Assembly: GCA_017620015.1 (NCBI GenBank)
Contig: JAFZRE010000009.1
Location: 62,001-126,000, forward strand
Reading direction: 5' to 3'
Source: Bacteroidales bacterium
GTDB taxonomy: Bacteria > Bacteroidota > Bacteroidia > Bacteroidales > ML635J-15
DNA length: 64,000 nt
A program made the position numbers and the translations under genes. Shown one piece after another: positions 8,080 to 15,198 of this stretch (the stretch's first letter is position 1; each line of letters opens with the position of its first letter). The notes under the pieces were generated by a model. That model was not told the origin of the DNA. It was given only the letters and a program-made list of their open reading frames with translations, and made no database searches.

Positions 8080-9480
8080 ATGTTGAAGCAAAAGCACACA
8101 TACGGGACAATCGCACGCAATCTGCTGCGCTGGAAAAACAACCTGCGCAACAAAAGCCTTGTCGGACAGGACATTGATGATGAGAAATTCCGCAGTAACT
8201 TAATGGAATACAATATTCAGCGTCAACTTGGCTACGACCCCACCGTATGCCATGTCCCGATGCGAAGCCTGTATTTCGGTTTTGGCGGAATAGTAACTGC
8301 CTGCTGCTTCAACCGCCACTATGAACTTGGAAGGTTTCCTGAAAATACAATCGAGGAGATAATAAACGGTGAAAAACGCAAACTTTTGCAGCAACATCTG
8401 GACAAAACCGACTTTTCTCTAGGGTGCAAGTTCTGCAAGGATATGATTTACAGCGGTGACTATATGTCGGTTGGCGCACGCTTCACAGATATATTTCCGC
8501 CACAAGGAGCAATGCCTTCCGAGATGGTTTTCGAACTCGACAACACCTGCAACCTACGATGCGAGATGTGCAACGCAAAATTCTCGTCGGCACACGATGG
8601 TGGCAAACGCACTGTAGCTCCATACGACAACGATGACTTCATTGAACAACTGAAACCATTTATTCCGCATCTCGTTGAGACCAAATTCCTCGGTGGAGAG
8701 CCTTTTCTGAGCGACATCTATCCCCAAATATGGGAACTCATTATTGCCATTAACCCACAATGCAAGATACGCATACAAAGTAACGGAACGATACTTAACA
8801 AAAAAATCAAGGCCATACTTCAGCATGGCAACTTCCAAATAGGTCTGTCAATAGACACGTTGAATCCAGAGCGTTACGCGAAAATCAGAAGTGGCGCAAA
8901 AATCGAAAAGGCACTAGAAAACATTGAATTTTTCAGTATAATAAGCCTCAAAAATGGAGAAAACATGAGCATTTCCGTCTGCCCGATGAAGGAAAATCGT
9001 TTCGACATTCCAGATTTGATAAAATTCTGCAACGAGAAGGATATTTTCATCTATTTCAACGATGTAAGCACCGAAGGCTACGCACTTGGCGAACTTTCAG
9101 AACAGGAACTTGATGAACTTGCAACATTCTACAAGGGAAATAGACCTAAGGCAAGCAACTCTGTTTCAAAATACAACAACAAGGTATTCTCAAATCTAAT
9201 AAGAAAAGTGGAATATCTGAAGGAATGCGCAGTGCGCAAAAGGTACAAGGACGAAAAAATCCCTTATACCCGTAACGAACTCAAAAGAAAAATTGCAGAG
9301 ATAATGTCGGAGAATCCTGATTTCAGATACGATGAAGCCTTTTTTGACCGTGTCCCCGAGAAATTCAATGTAAAACGCAGGATAATCGATGGCATGAACT
9401 TTCAGCAATTGACCAGTTTCTTCGAAATGTCAGCAGAGGAACAAAGCAAATTTATTAATGATAATTTCAGTAACAAGTAA
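8080..9480 (+). CDS. Radical SAM protein with N-terminal extra Cys cluster (SPASM/twitch-like)
   Basis: The radical SAM motif CNLRCEMC (C157, C161, C164) and a following 'LGGEPFL' (GGE motif) define the core domain. Before it, residues 57-119 carry further cysteines (C57, C75, C76, C116, C119) in the context 'GIVTACCFNRHYELG...LGCKFCKDM', which looks like the auxiliary Fe-S (SPASM/twitch) domain usually placed after the core. The start at 8080 (466 aa) is chosen over a GTG at 8041 because TACCTTTG at 8064-8071, with TTTG at 8038-8041, looks like the promoter. It ends 12 bases before the NeuD-like gene, so the two are probably co-transcribed. The substrate is unknown; a sugar or peptide modification is plausible. 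Confidence 0.8.
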   Translation: MLKQKHTYGTIARNLLRWKNNLRNKSLVGQDIDDEKFRSNLMEYNIQRQLGYDPTVCHVPMRSLYFGFGGIVTACCFNRHYELGRFPENTIEEIINGEKRKLLQQHLDKTDFSLGCKFCKDMIYSGDYMSVGARFTDIFPPQGAMPSEMVFELDNTCNLRCEMCNAKFSSAHDGGKRTVAPYDNDDFIEQLKPFIPHLVETKFLGGEPFLSDIYPQIWELIIAINPQCKIRIQSNGTILNKKIKAILQHGNFQIGLSIDTLNPERYAKIRSGAKIEKALENIEFFSIISLKNGENMSISVCPMKENRFDIPDLIKFCNEKDIFIYFNDVSTEGYALGELSEQELDELATFYKGNRPKASNSVSKYNNKVFSNLIRKVEYLKECAVRKRYKDEKIPYTRNELKRKIAEIMSENPDFRYDEAFFDRVPEKFNVKRRIIDGMNFQQLTSFFEMSAEEQSKFINDNFSNK

Positions 9481-9492
9481 AACCAGACAATC

Positions 9493-10122
9493 ATGATTAT
9501 TGCAGGTGCAGGTTCGGCAGGAAAGGAAACATTGGCCTTTTATGTTACAACGGAAGGCAAAGGTGTTTCTGACATTTACGAAAAATCAAACCTTAAGGAT
9601 GTTTACTTTTACGACACAGGCAAGGATTGCCAGGATTTGTTGTTCGGCATTTATCCTGTAATTAAAACCACAGATGAGTTACTGCCAATAATCCAAAAGA
9701 ATCCTGATTTCTGCGTTGCAATCGGTCATCCACGACTAAGGGAACGCGTTTTCAATAGTCTGGTTGAACTTGGCGGACATCCCAAAAACATAATCAGATA
9801 CAGTTCTGTAAACTTGTTTTCCGAAATTCCCGAAGGGCAAGCCAACATCATACATCCAGGAGTAAACATATCATATGACTTTGAGATTGGAAAGTCGTGC
9901 ATAATACACGCAAATGCGGTTATCGGGCACAAGGTCCGTATGGGAAACTTTGTAAATGTCAGCCCATTATGCTCGATAATTGGTCCGTGTGAAATTGGCG
10001 ACTATGCATATATTGCGGCAGGTAGCGTTGTACTTCCTCACCATAGGATTGGGCGCAATGCAATCATTCCCGCAGGAAGCGTGGTTAACCGCGATGTAAA
10101 GGATTACGAAACTTTTGAATAA
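9493..10122 (+). CDS. NeuD/PglD-like sugar O- or N-acyltransferase
   Basis: 209 residues. The N-terminus has the Rossmann-like start MIIAGAGSAGKETL typical of the NeuD/PglD group. The C-terminal half is a left-handed beta-helix made of hexapeptide repeats (ANAVIGHKVRMGNF, SPLCSIIGPCEIG, AGSVVLPHHRIG) with a His (GH in 'AVIGHKV') in the position expected for catalysis. The family transfers acetyl groups to amino sugars or sialic acids. It is directly downstream of the radical SAM gene and near two glycosyltransferases, consistent with modification of a surface glycan. Confidence 0.85.
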   Translation: MIIAGAGSAGKETLAFYVTTEGKGVSDIYEKSNLKDVYFYDTGKDCQDLLFGIYPVIKTTDELLPIIQKNPDFCVAIGHPRLRERVFNSLVELGGHPKNIIRYSSVNLFSEIPEGQANIIHPGVNISYDFEIGKSCIIHANAVIGHKVRMGNFVNVSPLCSIIGPCEIGDYAYIAAGSVVLPHHRIGRNAIIPAGSVVNRDVKDYETFE

Positions 10123-10128
10123 AACCAA

Positions 10129-10427
10129 TTATTGGTATCCAATAAAAATTAGATATGTCTATGTAATTAGATTATTATCAATCGTTTACACAACATAGAT
10201 AAAAAAGGGTTGTCATTTACTTGCTTCGCTGCGTGAGCTAAAGGTACGGAAGCTAGTCGTAACACGCGATACGGTACGTGGAGCGTTGTGAAGACTGCTA
10301 TCCGTAATCTGTTAACGGATTATTATAGAACAGATTCCGTACAAACAGGCTCACACGACACGTTCCTTAGTCGGTTCGCTTTGTTTTACGGAATGACAAG
10401 GTAGTGGGATTTATTGGACACCAATAA
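10129..10427. repeat. About 300-bp non-coding element bounded by 17-nt palindromes
   Basis: The ends are near-identical 17-nt palindromes: TTATTGGTATCCAATAA at 10129-10145 and TTATTGGACACCAATAA at 10411-10427. Inside, TTGTCATT near 10210 and AATGACAA near 10392 are inverted, and CCGTAATCTGTT (10302-10313) pairs with AACAGATTCCG (about 10329-10339). Bases 10248-10313 match 26731-26796 in inverted orientation with 5 differences in 66. No coding frame explains it. It occupies nearly the whole gap 10123-10435. A miniature mobile element is the likeliest reading. Confidence 0.65.
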
Positions 10428-10435
10428 AAAAACAA

Positions 10436-11713
10436 TTAGATCAGACTAGGATTTCTCATCACAAAGCAAGCATTGACATCACCAAAGCCAAAATTTGCCT
10501 TGACAGCATAACTTATATCAACATTTTCGACAGTTTCTTCCGGAATCATCCTGGCATCGTAAACTTTCTCGATTTCTGGATGTAGCGGACGACTATTAAG
10601 CGATGCGTGGATAAACCTTCCGTTCATCTGCAATATGGTGGCAATTGTCTCAATTGCGCCGGCAGCCCCAATCGTGTGACCAATCAACGACTTGGTAGAA
10701 TTAAGGTATGGAAATTTATCCTTCAGCGAAAGTGCATTGCACCAATTGACAACCTCAATAGCATCGGCCATTGTACTTGTAAGATGACCATTAATATAAT
10801 CAATCTGCTCTGCCTTTATAGTAGATTTCTCCAATGCCCTGCGAATGCAATCGACAACACGCTTCGAGTTTGGCAATGTCATGCTTCCACCATTGCGCTG
10901 TCCGCCAGCATTTATATGCCCACCCAATATCTCGGCATATATCTTTGCACCACGACATTTTGCATGTTCGTAGTCCTCGAGAACAAGCATTCCAGCACCT
11001 GCGGCAGGGGCAAAACCCTTTGCAAGCGCGCTCATCTGCCGATTTGCCTTTGTTGGCTCATCGTTGCTGTTGCGGCAAAGCAACCTCATTGTATCAAATC
11101 CAGCCCAAAGATATGGAGAGTCGGCATCGCAACCACCGGCAAGCATCATTTCTGCATCTCCATTTTTTATCCTATCGAATGCCCTGACGATTGATTCACT
11201 GCCTGTTGCACATGCCGACGACACATACTCAACAGTACTCGATGCGGCAAAGATATTCGAAAGAAAAGCTGCGACTCCGCTATGCATAGCATTTATTGGA
11301 TACCAACTTCCAAGTTTCTTCACAAGACCGGAATCTATAAGGTCTTTCCTCTCGATAAAGAAATTATGTCCAGCACAAACACTTCCTGCCACAATGCCAA
11401 GATTCTCGTTCGTCTCATCTGCATACACATCCGACAATTCAAATCCTGCATCACGCCATGCATCAATAGCTGCGGAAACTGCATACTTAATAGCCTTGTC
11501 GGTCTCCAAAGGGAAATATTTACCCATTAGCTCATCATTGTGCCCATCGTACTTTGGAATTCCAGCAACACGACAAGCAAAATTCTTTTCCTCAAGCATC
11601 TTGCAATAAGTTATGCCTGATTTCGCATCAAAGAGATTCTTTTGGAACTCCTCAATGGTCGAACCAATCGGACTAACAACGCCCATTCCCGTTACAACGA
11701 CCCGCTTACTCAT
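10436..11713 (-). CDS. Beta-ketoacyl-ACP synthase (FabF/KAS II-like)
   Basis: 425 residues with the complete Cys-His-His triad: C168 in SSACATGSE, H310 in NGHLTST (the second residue is usually Ala and the residue after His usually Gly), and H346 in KSLIGHTIGAAGA. The GFGDVNACFVMR tail resembles the usual GFGGxN block. It condenses an acyl group with malonyl-ACP. The gene overlaps the upstream dehydratase by 8 bases. A stand-alone ketosynthase/dehydratase pair outside a general fatty-acid operon is typical of specialised acyl chains such as aryl polyenes or hydroxy-acyl lipids; no acyl carrier protein or ketoreductase is nearby, so the product cannot be named. Confidence 0.9.
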   Translation of the reverse strand: MSKRVVVTGMGVVSPIGSTIEEFQKNLFDAKSGITYCKMLEEKNFACRVAGIPKYDGHNDELMGKYFPLETDKAIKYAVSAAIDAWRDAGFELSDVYADETNENLGIVAGSVCAGHNFFIERKDLIDSGLVKKLGSWYPINAMHSGVAAFLSNIFAASSTVEYVSSACATGSESIVRAFDRIKNGDAEMMLAGGCDADSPYLWAGFDTMRLLCRNSNDEPTKANRQMSALAKGFAPAAGAGMLVLEDYEHAKCRGAKIYAEILGGHINAGGQRNGGSMTLPNSKRVVDCIRRALEKSTIKAEQIDYINGHLTSTMADAIEVVNWCNALSLKDKFPYLNSTKSLIGHTIGAAGAIETIATILQMNGRFIHASLNSRPLHPEIEKVYDARMIPEETVENVDISYAVKANFGFGDVNACFVMRNPSLI

Positions 11714-12152
11714 CTTTCACCAATTTTACTTGACCAGTACCAACAATGCAATCTTCATTCCTTGAATTGCGCAGACATATCCTTGACTTCAGCACCCCGC
11801 CACGATAATATATTTTCTGAGACTCTACTACCAATCTTTCGCCAGGCATAACTTCCTTCAAAAACGACACATCCATATTTAGCATAATCGGATTAATAGA
11901 CCCTTTAAACTCCAATAAATTCTCTAAAAAGACAATATGACTAGCCATCCCTATTTGCCCCATGCACTCAATCAACAGCACCCCTGGAGTAACAGGCTTA
12001 TGCCTAAAATGCCATTTGTAGTACGGTGCATCGGACCTAAACGTATAATTCCCGACAATCCGATTTTCATCGACAAAAGTTATTTCGTCAACAAAACGGA
12101 AACCATCACCGTATGGCAATTTTGGAATTATCTTCTGCGAAAGTTCATTCAT
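11706..12152 (-). CDS. FabZ-like 3-hydroxyacyl-ACP dehydratase (hot-dog fold)
   Basis: 148 residues. The hot-dog active-site helix is visible: HFRHKPVTPGVLLIECMGQ with H48 and E62 in the positions of the FabZ His and Glu, although the usual HFPGHPVxPG motif is altered. The start at ATG 12152 is preferred to a TTG at 12176, because the latter lies inside a minus-strand TACTTTTG promoter element (forward CAAAAGTA at 12174-12181). Stop and start of the downstream ketosynthase overlap (ATGAGTAA), so translation is probably coupled. It probably dehydrates the ketosynthase-derived intermediate after reduction by an enzyme encoded elsewhere. Confidence 0.85.
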   Translation of the reverse strand: MNELSQKIIPKLPYGDGFRFVDEITFVDENRIVGNYTFRSDAPYYKWHFRHKPVTPGVLLIECMGQIGMASHIVFLENLLEFKGSINPIMLNMDVSFLKEVMPGERLVVESQKIYYRGGVLKSRICLRNSRNEDCIVGTGQVKLVKDE

Positions 12153-12276
12153 AACCGTGCGATAACGAACTAACAAAAGTACAAATTTTCCAACAATGCG
12201 CCCACCATAAAAACCAACTTTTATTTTTCACTATAATGAAAAAACAATAATTTTGCACTGTACAAACATTAACCTA

Positions 12277-12630
12277 ATGAACAAAGGCACAATTTTAGTC
12301 GTTGACGATGAACCAATAAACTTCAAGTTGCTAAGTGTAATCTTGGAACGCGAAGGATATGCGGTGGAGTATGCCGACGGCGGGTATCGTGCAGTTGAGA
12401 TGGCTGAAAAATCCGACTATAGTCTTGTCATTATGGACTTGAAGATGCCTGATTTGAACGGAATCGAAACCACAAAGCTGATAAAAAAACATAAGCCAAA
12501 CACCAACATTGTTGCATCGTCGGCAGTGAACAATATGAAAGAAAATGAATATATGCTGTTCAACGACTTCCTGGCAAAACCGATAAATCGCGGACAGCTA
12601 TTGGAAATTGTCGAGAAGTACGCAAAATAA
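12277..12630 (+). CDS. Stand-alone response regulator receiver domain
   Basis: 117 residues, a single REC domain with no output domain. Seen: acidic pocket D10-D11, phosphoacceptor D54 (VIMDLKMPD), Ser81/Ser82 in place of the switch Thr, and K101 (LAKP). The start is placed at ATG 12277 because the in-frame TTG at 12253 lies in TAATTTTG (12248-12255), a promoter-like element. It ends 26 bases before era and has no histidine kinase neighbour, so its partner is elsewhere. Confidence 0.9.
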   Translation: MNKGTILVVDDEPINFKLLSVILEREGYAVEYADGGYRAVEMAEKSDYSLVIMDLKMPDLNGIETTKLIKKHKPNTNIVASSAVNNMKENEYMLFNDFLAKPINRGQLLEIVEKYAK

Positions 12631-12656
12631 ATTTATCTTTGCAAAAAACTATAATT

Positions 12657-13535
12657 ATGCATCGTTCAGGTTTTGTAAATATCATAGGCAACCCAAATGT
12701 CGGAAAATCAACGCTAATGAATGCCCTAGTAGGTGAAAGAATTTCTATAATCACCTCAAAATCACAGACTACGCGCCATAGGATTCTAGGTATAGTCAAC
12801 GGTGACGACTTCCAGATTGTGTATAGCGACACTCCCGGAATCATAAAGCCCAACTACAAGCTACAAGAAAAGATGATGGACTTCGTTTCCGTCTCGTTCG
12901 ACGATGCAGATGTCTTTCTGTATGTGACCGATGTCGTGGAGTCTGCCGAGAAAAATGCGGAATACATCGAGCGACTTAGCAAAGTGAAAATTCCAGTGCT
13001 CTGCCTCATAAACAAGATAGACCTTGTTAGTAATGAAGATGTTGAAAACCTACGTCTCTTCTGGGAAAACCGTTTGCCAAACGCAAAGATTTTTGAAATT
13101 TCGGCACTCAACGGCACCAACCTCGACATCGTCTTCAACGAAATAGTATCGCTGCTGCCCGAAGGTCCCGCTTGGTTCCCGAAAGACCAGCTAACCGACA
13201 AGACCGAACGGTTCATCGTTTCGGAAATCATCCGCGAAAAGATTCTGCTAAACTACAAGAAGGAAATACCGTATTCGTGCGAAGTTGCAGTTGAAGAATT
13301 CAAGGAAAGTCCTGACATCATACGCATAAAGGCTGTAATAATCGTCGAACGCCCGTCGCAGAAAGGCATTATCATTGGCAACAAGGGAGCCTCGATAAAG
13401 AAAGTCGGAACGGAAGCCCGTATCGACATAGAGAAATTCTTCGGCAAGAAGGTTTTCCTTGAAACTTTTGTCAAGGTAGAAAAGGACTGGCGAAACAACG
13501 ATAGGGATTTAAGCAGATTCGGATACAATATTTAG
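12657..13535 (+). CDS. era: GTPase Era, 16S rRNA-binding ribosome assembly factor
   Basis: 292 residues. The N-terminal GTPase domain has G1 GNPNVGKST, G3 DTPG and G4 NKID; the C-terminal KH domain carries 'GIIIGNKGASIKKVG' (GxxG-type loop). The length is normal for Era. The start at ATG 12657 is chosen over TTG 12639, which lies within TATCTTTG (12634-12641), a good TAnnTTTG element. Era acts late in 30S maturation. The gene stands between a receiver domain gene and a repeat-filled gap. Confidence 0.97.
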   Translation: MHRSGFVNIIGNPNVGKSTLMNALVGERISIITSKSQTTRHRILGIVNGDDFQIVYSDTPGIIKPNYKLQEKMMDFVSVSFDDADVFLYVTDVVESAEKNAEYIERLSKVKIPVLCLINKIDLVSNEDVENLRLFWENRLPNAKIFEISALNGTNLDIVFNEIVSLLPEGPAWFPKDQLTDKTERFIVSEIIREKILLNYKKEIPYSCEVAVEEFKESPDIIRIKAVIIVERPSQKGIIIGNKGASIKKVGTEARIDIEKFFGKKVFLETFVKVEKDWRNNDRDLSRFGYNI

Positions 13536-13752
13536 GGCAGAGCCCGTTGAATGGCTTCGCTGTTTCAATGGCTGCGCCGTTTCTGGGTTTGATAATTTCT
13601 GGTTCAAAGTTTAACAATTCAAAGTTCAACGGTTCAACAACCTTTAGTCACGCCAGCAACCGAGAAACTCAGAAAACATCAAACTTAGAAACTTACCTTG
13701 TTGCATCTTGTCTGCAACAATCGTCAATCGTAATTCGTAAATCGTAAATACC
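13536..13752. repeat. Gap made of 17-base and heptad repeats
   Basis: 13546-13579 holds two 17-base units of the type TTNAATGGCTNCGCNGT. About 13602-13640 has TTCAAAG/TTTAACA/TTCAACG units of mostly 7 bases. 13697-13750 reads TTGCATCTTGTCTGCAACA, then four phased 7-base units AATCGTC, AATCGTA, ATTCGTA, AATCGTA. The last block recurs at 62131-62182. No gene is seen here. Confidence 0.7.
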
Positions 13753-14439
13753 TTAGATTTTTCCTTTATCGTGATAACTATAGTAGTCCTTGCCGTTGCT
13801 GCTTATTATCACATGGTCGATAAAACGAATTTTCATAAGCGAACATGCCTTCGACAGATTGTTTGTCAGTTCGTCGTCAAGACGACTTGGGGTCAGGTTG
13901 CCCGACGGATGATTGTGGACAAATGCCACGGCACAGGCATTCAACCTCAATGCTTCGGCAATCACAACCCTTACATCGACCAAAGTTGAGTCGATTCCGC
14001 CAATCCCTACATTCACAATCCTGATTAATCCGTTTGAGTTATTAAGGTACAAGGCGTACGCATATTCGCGGTTTTCGTCAACCACCTTCGACACTACTGA
14101 CTTGAAAATATCTTCGCTACTTAGGATTTGCTCCGCAACAACATTTTCACGTCTGCGACCAAGTTCCAACGCAGCCTCTATTGTAACAGCCTTTGCCTCG
14201 CCTATGGCTTCGTACTTCAGCAGGTCGCTGTATGTCAAGCGACAAAGATTGTCAATTTTATTGTCACAGTCGGCTAGGATTTCGCGGGCAATATCGAGTG
14301 CAGTTTTCCGTCTGTTGCCAGAACTAATCAAAATAGCCAAGAGCTCTGCCGATGTCAGAGATTTGGGTCCTAGATTTATAAGTTTTTCGCGTGGACGCTC
14401 GTCTTCAGACCAGTCCTTTATGCTTTTCCTATCTTTCAT
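13753..14439 (-). CDS. radC: RadC family protein (JAB/MPN+ domain, UPF0758)
   Basis: 228 residues. An N-terminal helix-hairpin-helix-like region (KLINLGPKSLTSAELLAILI, about 20-75) precedes a JAMM domain with 'FVHNHPSG' (the H-x-H zinc ligands) and the following Asp in 'SRLDDELT'. The motif 'DHVIISSNGKDYYS' near the C-terminus is also typical. Once called a DNA repair protein; the true role is unclear, and many copies sit in mobile contexts. Here it lies between era and rpsT in an ordinary core region. The gene is downstream of the rpsT terminator and probably has its own promoter. Confidence 0.92.
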   Translation of the reverse strand: MKDRKSIKDWSEDERPREKLINLGPKSLTSAELLAILISSGNRRKTALDIAREILADCDNKIDNLCRLTYSDLLKYEAIGEAKAVTIEAALELGRRRENVVAEQILSSEDIFKSVVSKVVDENREYAYALYLNNSNGLIRIVNVGIGGIDSTLVDVRVVIAEALRLNACAVAFVHNHPSGNLTPSRLDDELTNNLSKACSLMKIRFIDHVIISSNGKDYYSYHDKGKI

Positions 14440-14451
14440 ACATGTGTAAAC

Positions 14452-14482
14452 AAAAAAACTGCTTCGCCCTAAAGCGAAACAG
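14452..14482 (-). terminator. Intrinsic terminator downstream of rpsT
   Basis: On the minus strand, CTGTTTCGC pairs with GCGAAGCAG (one G-T pair) and is followed by seven T. It lies 28 bases beyond the rpsT stop codon. Confidence 0.85.
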
Positions 14483-14509
14483 CAACGTCTTTAATTAAGT
14501 ACAACCTGA

Positions 14510-14764
14510 TTACGATAATTGGTTGACGTGCTTTGTCAAAGAAGACTTAAGGTTTGCAGCCTTGTTGGCGTGGATAACATTCTTCTTAGCCAATTTGTCC
14601 AACATTTTTGCAACCTTCGGAAGCATTTCCTGTGCCTCGGACTTAACCGACATAGCTCTCAATGCACGAACAGCATTACGCGATGTACGTGCATAAAACT
14701 TGTTGTGCAACCTTCTTGCTTCAATCTGTCTGATTCTCTTCTTTGCTGACTGATGATGTGCCAT
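14510..14764 (-). CDS. rpsT: 30S ribosomal protein S20
   Basis: 84 residues, strongly basic and helical, starting MAHHQSAKKRIRQIEARR and containing 'SRNAVRALRA' and 'NVIHANKAANLKSSLTKHV', the conserved S20 core that binds 16S rRNA. The length is the usual one. It is monocistronic: its own promoter lies at 14823-14851 and a terminator at 14452-14482. Confidence 0.98.
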   Translation of the reverse strand: MAHHQSAKKRIRQIEARRLHNKFYARTSRNAVRALRAMSVKSEAQEMLPKVAKMLDKLAKKNVIHANKAANLKSSLTKHVNQLS

Positions 14765-14822
14765 ATTTTTACTTAACTTTTAATTTATTTTTTACCTTTA
14801 ATGTTCCAAAAATTTCGGACTG

Positions 14823-14851
14823 CAAAGATACTACTTTTTTCATCAATACAA
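14823..14851 (-). promoter_or_regulatory. rpsT promoter
   Basis: On the minus strand TTG, 18 bases, TATCTTTG (forward CAA at 14849-14851 and CAAAGATA at 14823-14830). It gives a leader of about 50 bases before the S20 start. Confidence 0.65.
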
Positions 14852-14948
14852 TTTTTTGTGTTAATATTTTTTTCAAAATGCGAACATGACATATTAAATT
14901 CTGATTTCCAGGCATATATCATTTAGATATAATTGTAAAATAGCAACT

Positions 14949-14997
14949 TTGAACCCTTAAACTTTAAACGTTGAACGTGAAACTCGAAACTTTTAAC
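14949..14997. repeat. Array of seven phased 7-base units in the gap before the giant gene
   Basis: Seven consecutive 7-base units each ending in AAC or ACC: TTGAACC, CTTAAAC, TTTAAAC, GTTGAAC, GTGAAAC, TCGAAAC, TTTTAAC. This is the reverse-strand form of the TTCAA-type heptads found elsewhere. The rest of the gap (14852-15198) is AT-rich and shows no gene; no clear TAnnTTTG element was found for the gene at 15199. Confidence 0.75.
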
Positions 14998-15198
14998 TCA
15001 AAAAATCGGCAACCTTTTCGCAAACCAAACGTTATCAAATCAGACCGCACATCAAAAATATTAAAAATATCTTGTCCATATTTTAAAATTTACTTAAATT
15101 GCGGTCGTTATAGGTGTAGTTTGTTTTTTACTATCTCAAAACTAACACACTGATTAACAATATTTTATAAGATTATTTTTTAACTAAAATAATAGCAT

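Noticed and set aside
10201..10400. Structured RNA or tRNA-like gene
   Set aside because: No tRNA arms or known RNA consensus could be recognised; the bounding palindromes and second copy fit a repeat element better.
14971..15153. 60-codon plus-strand frame before the giant gene
   Set aside because: It starts in a heptad array and lacks any conserved pattern.
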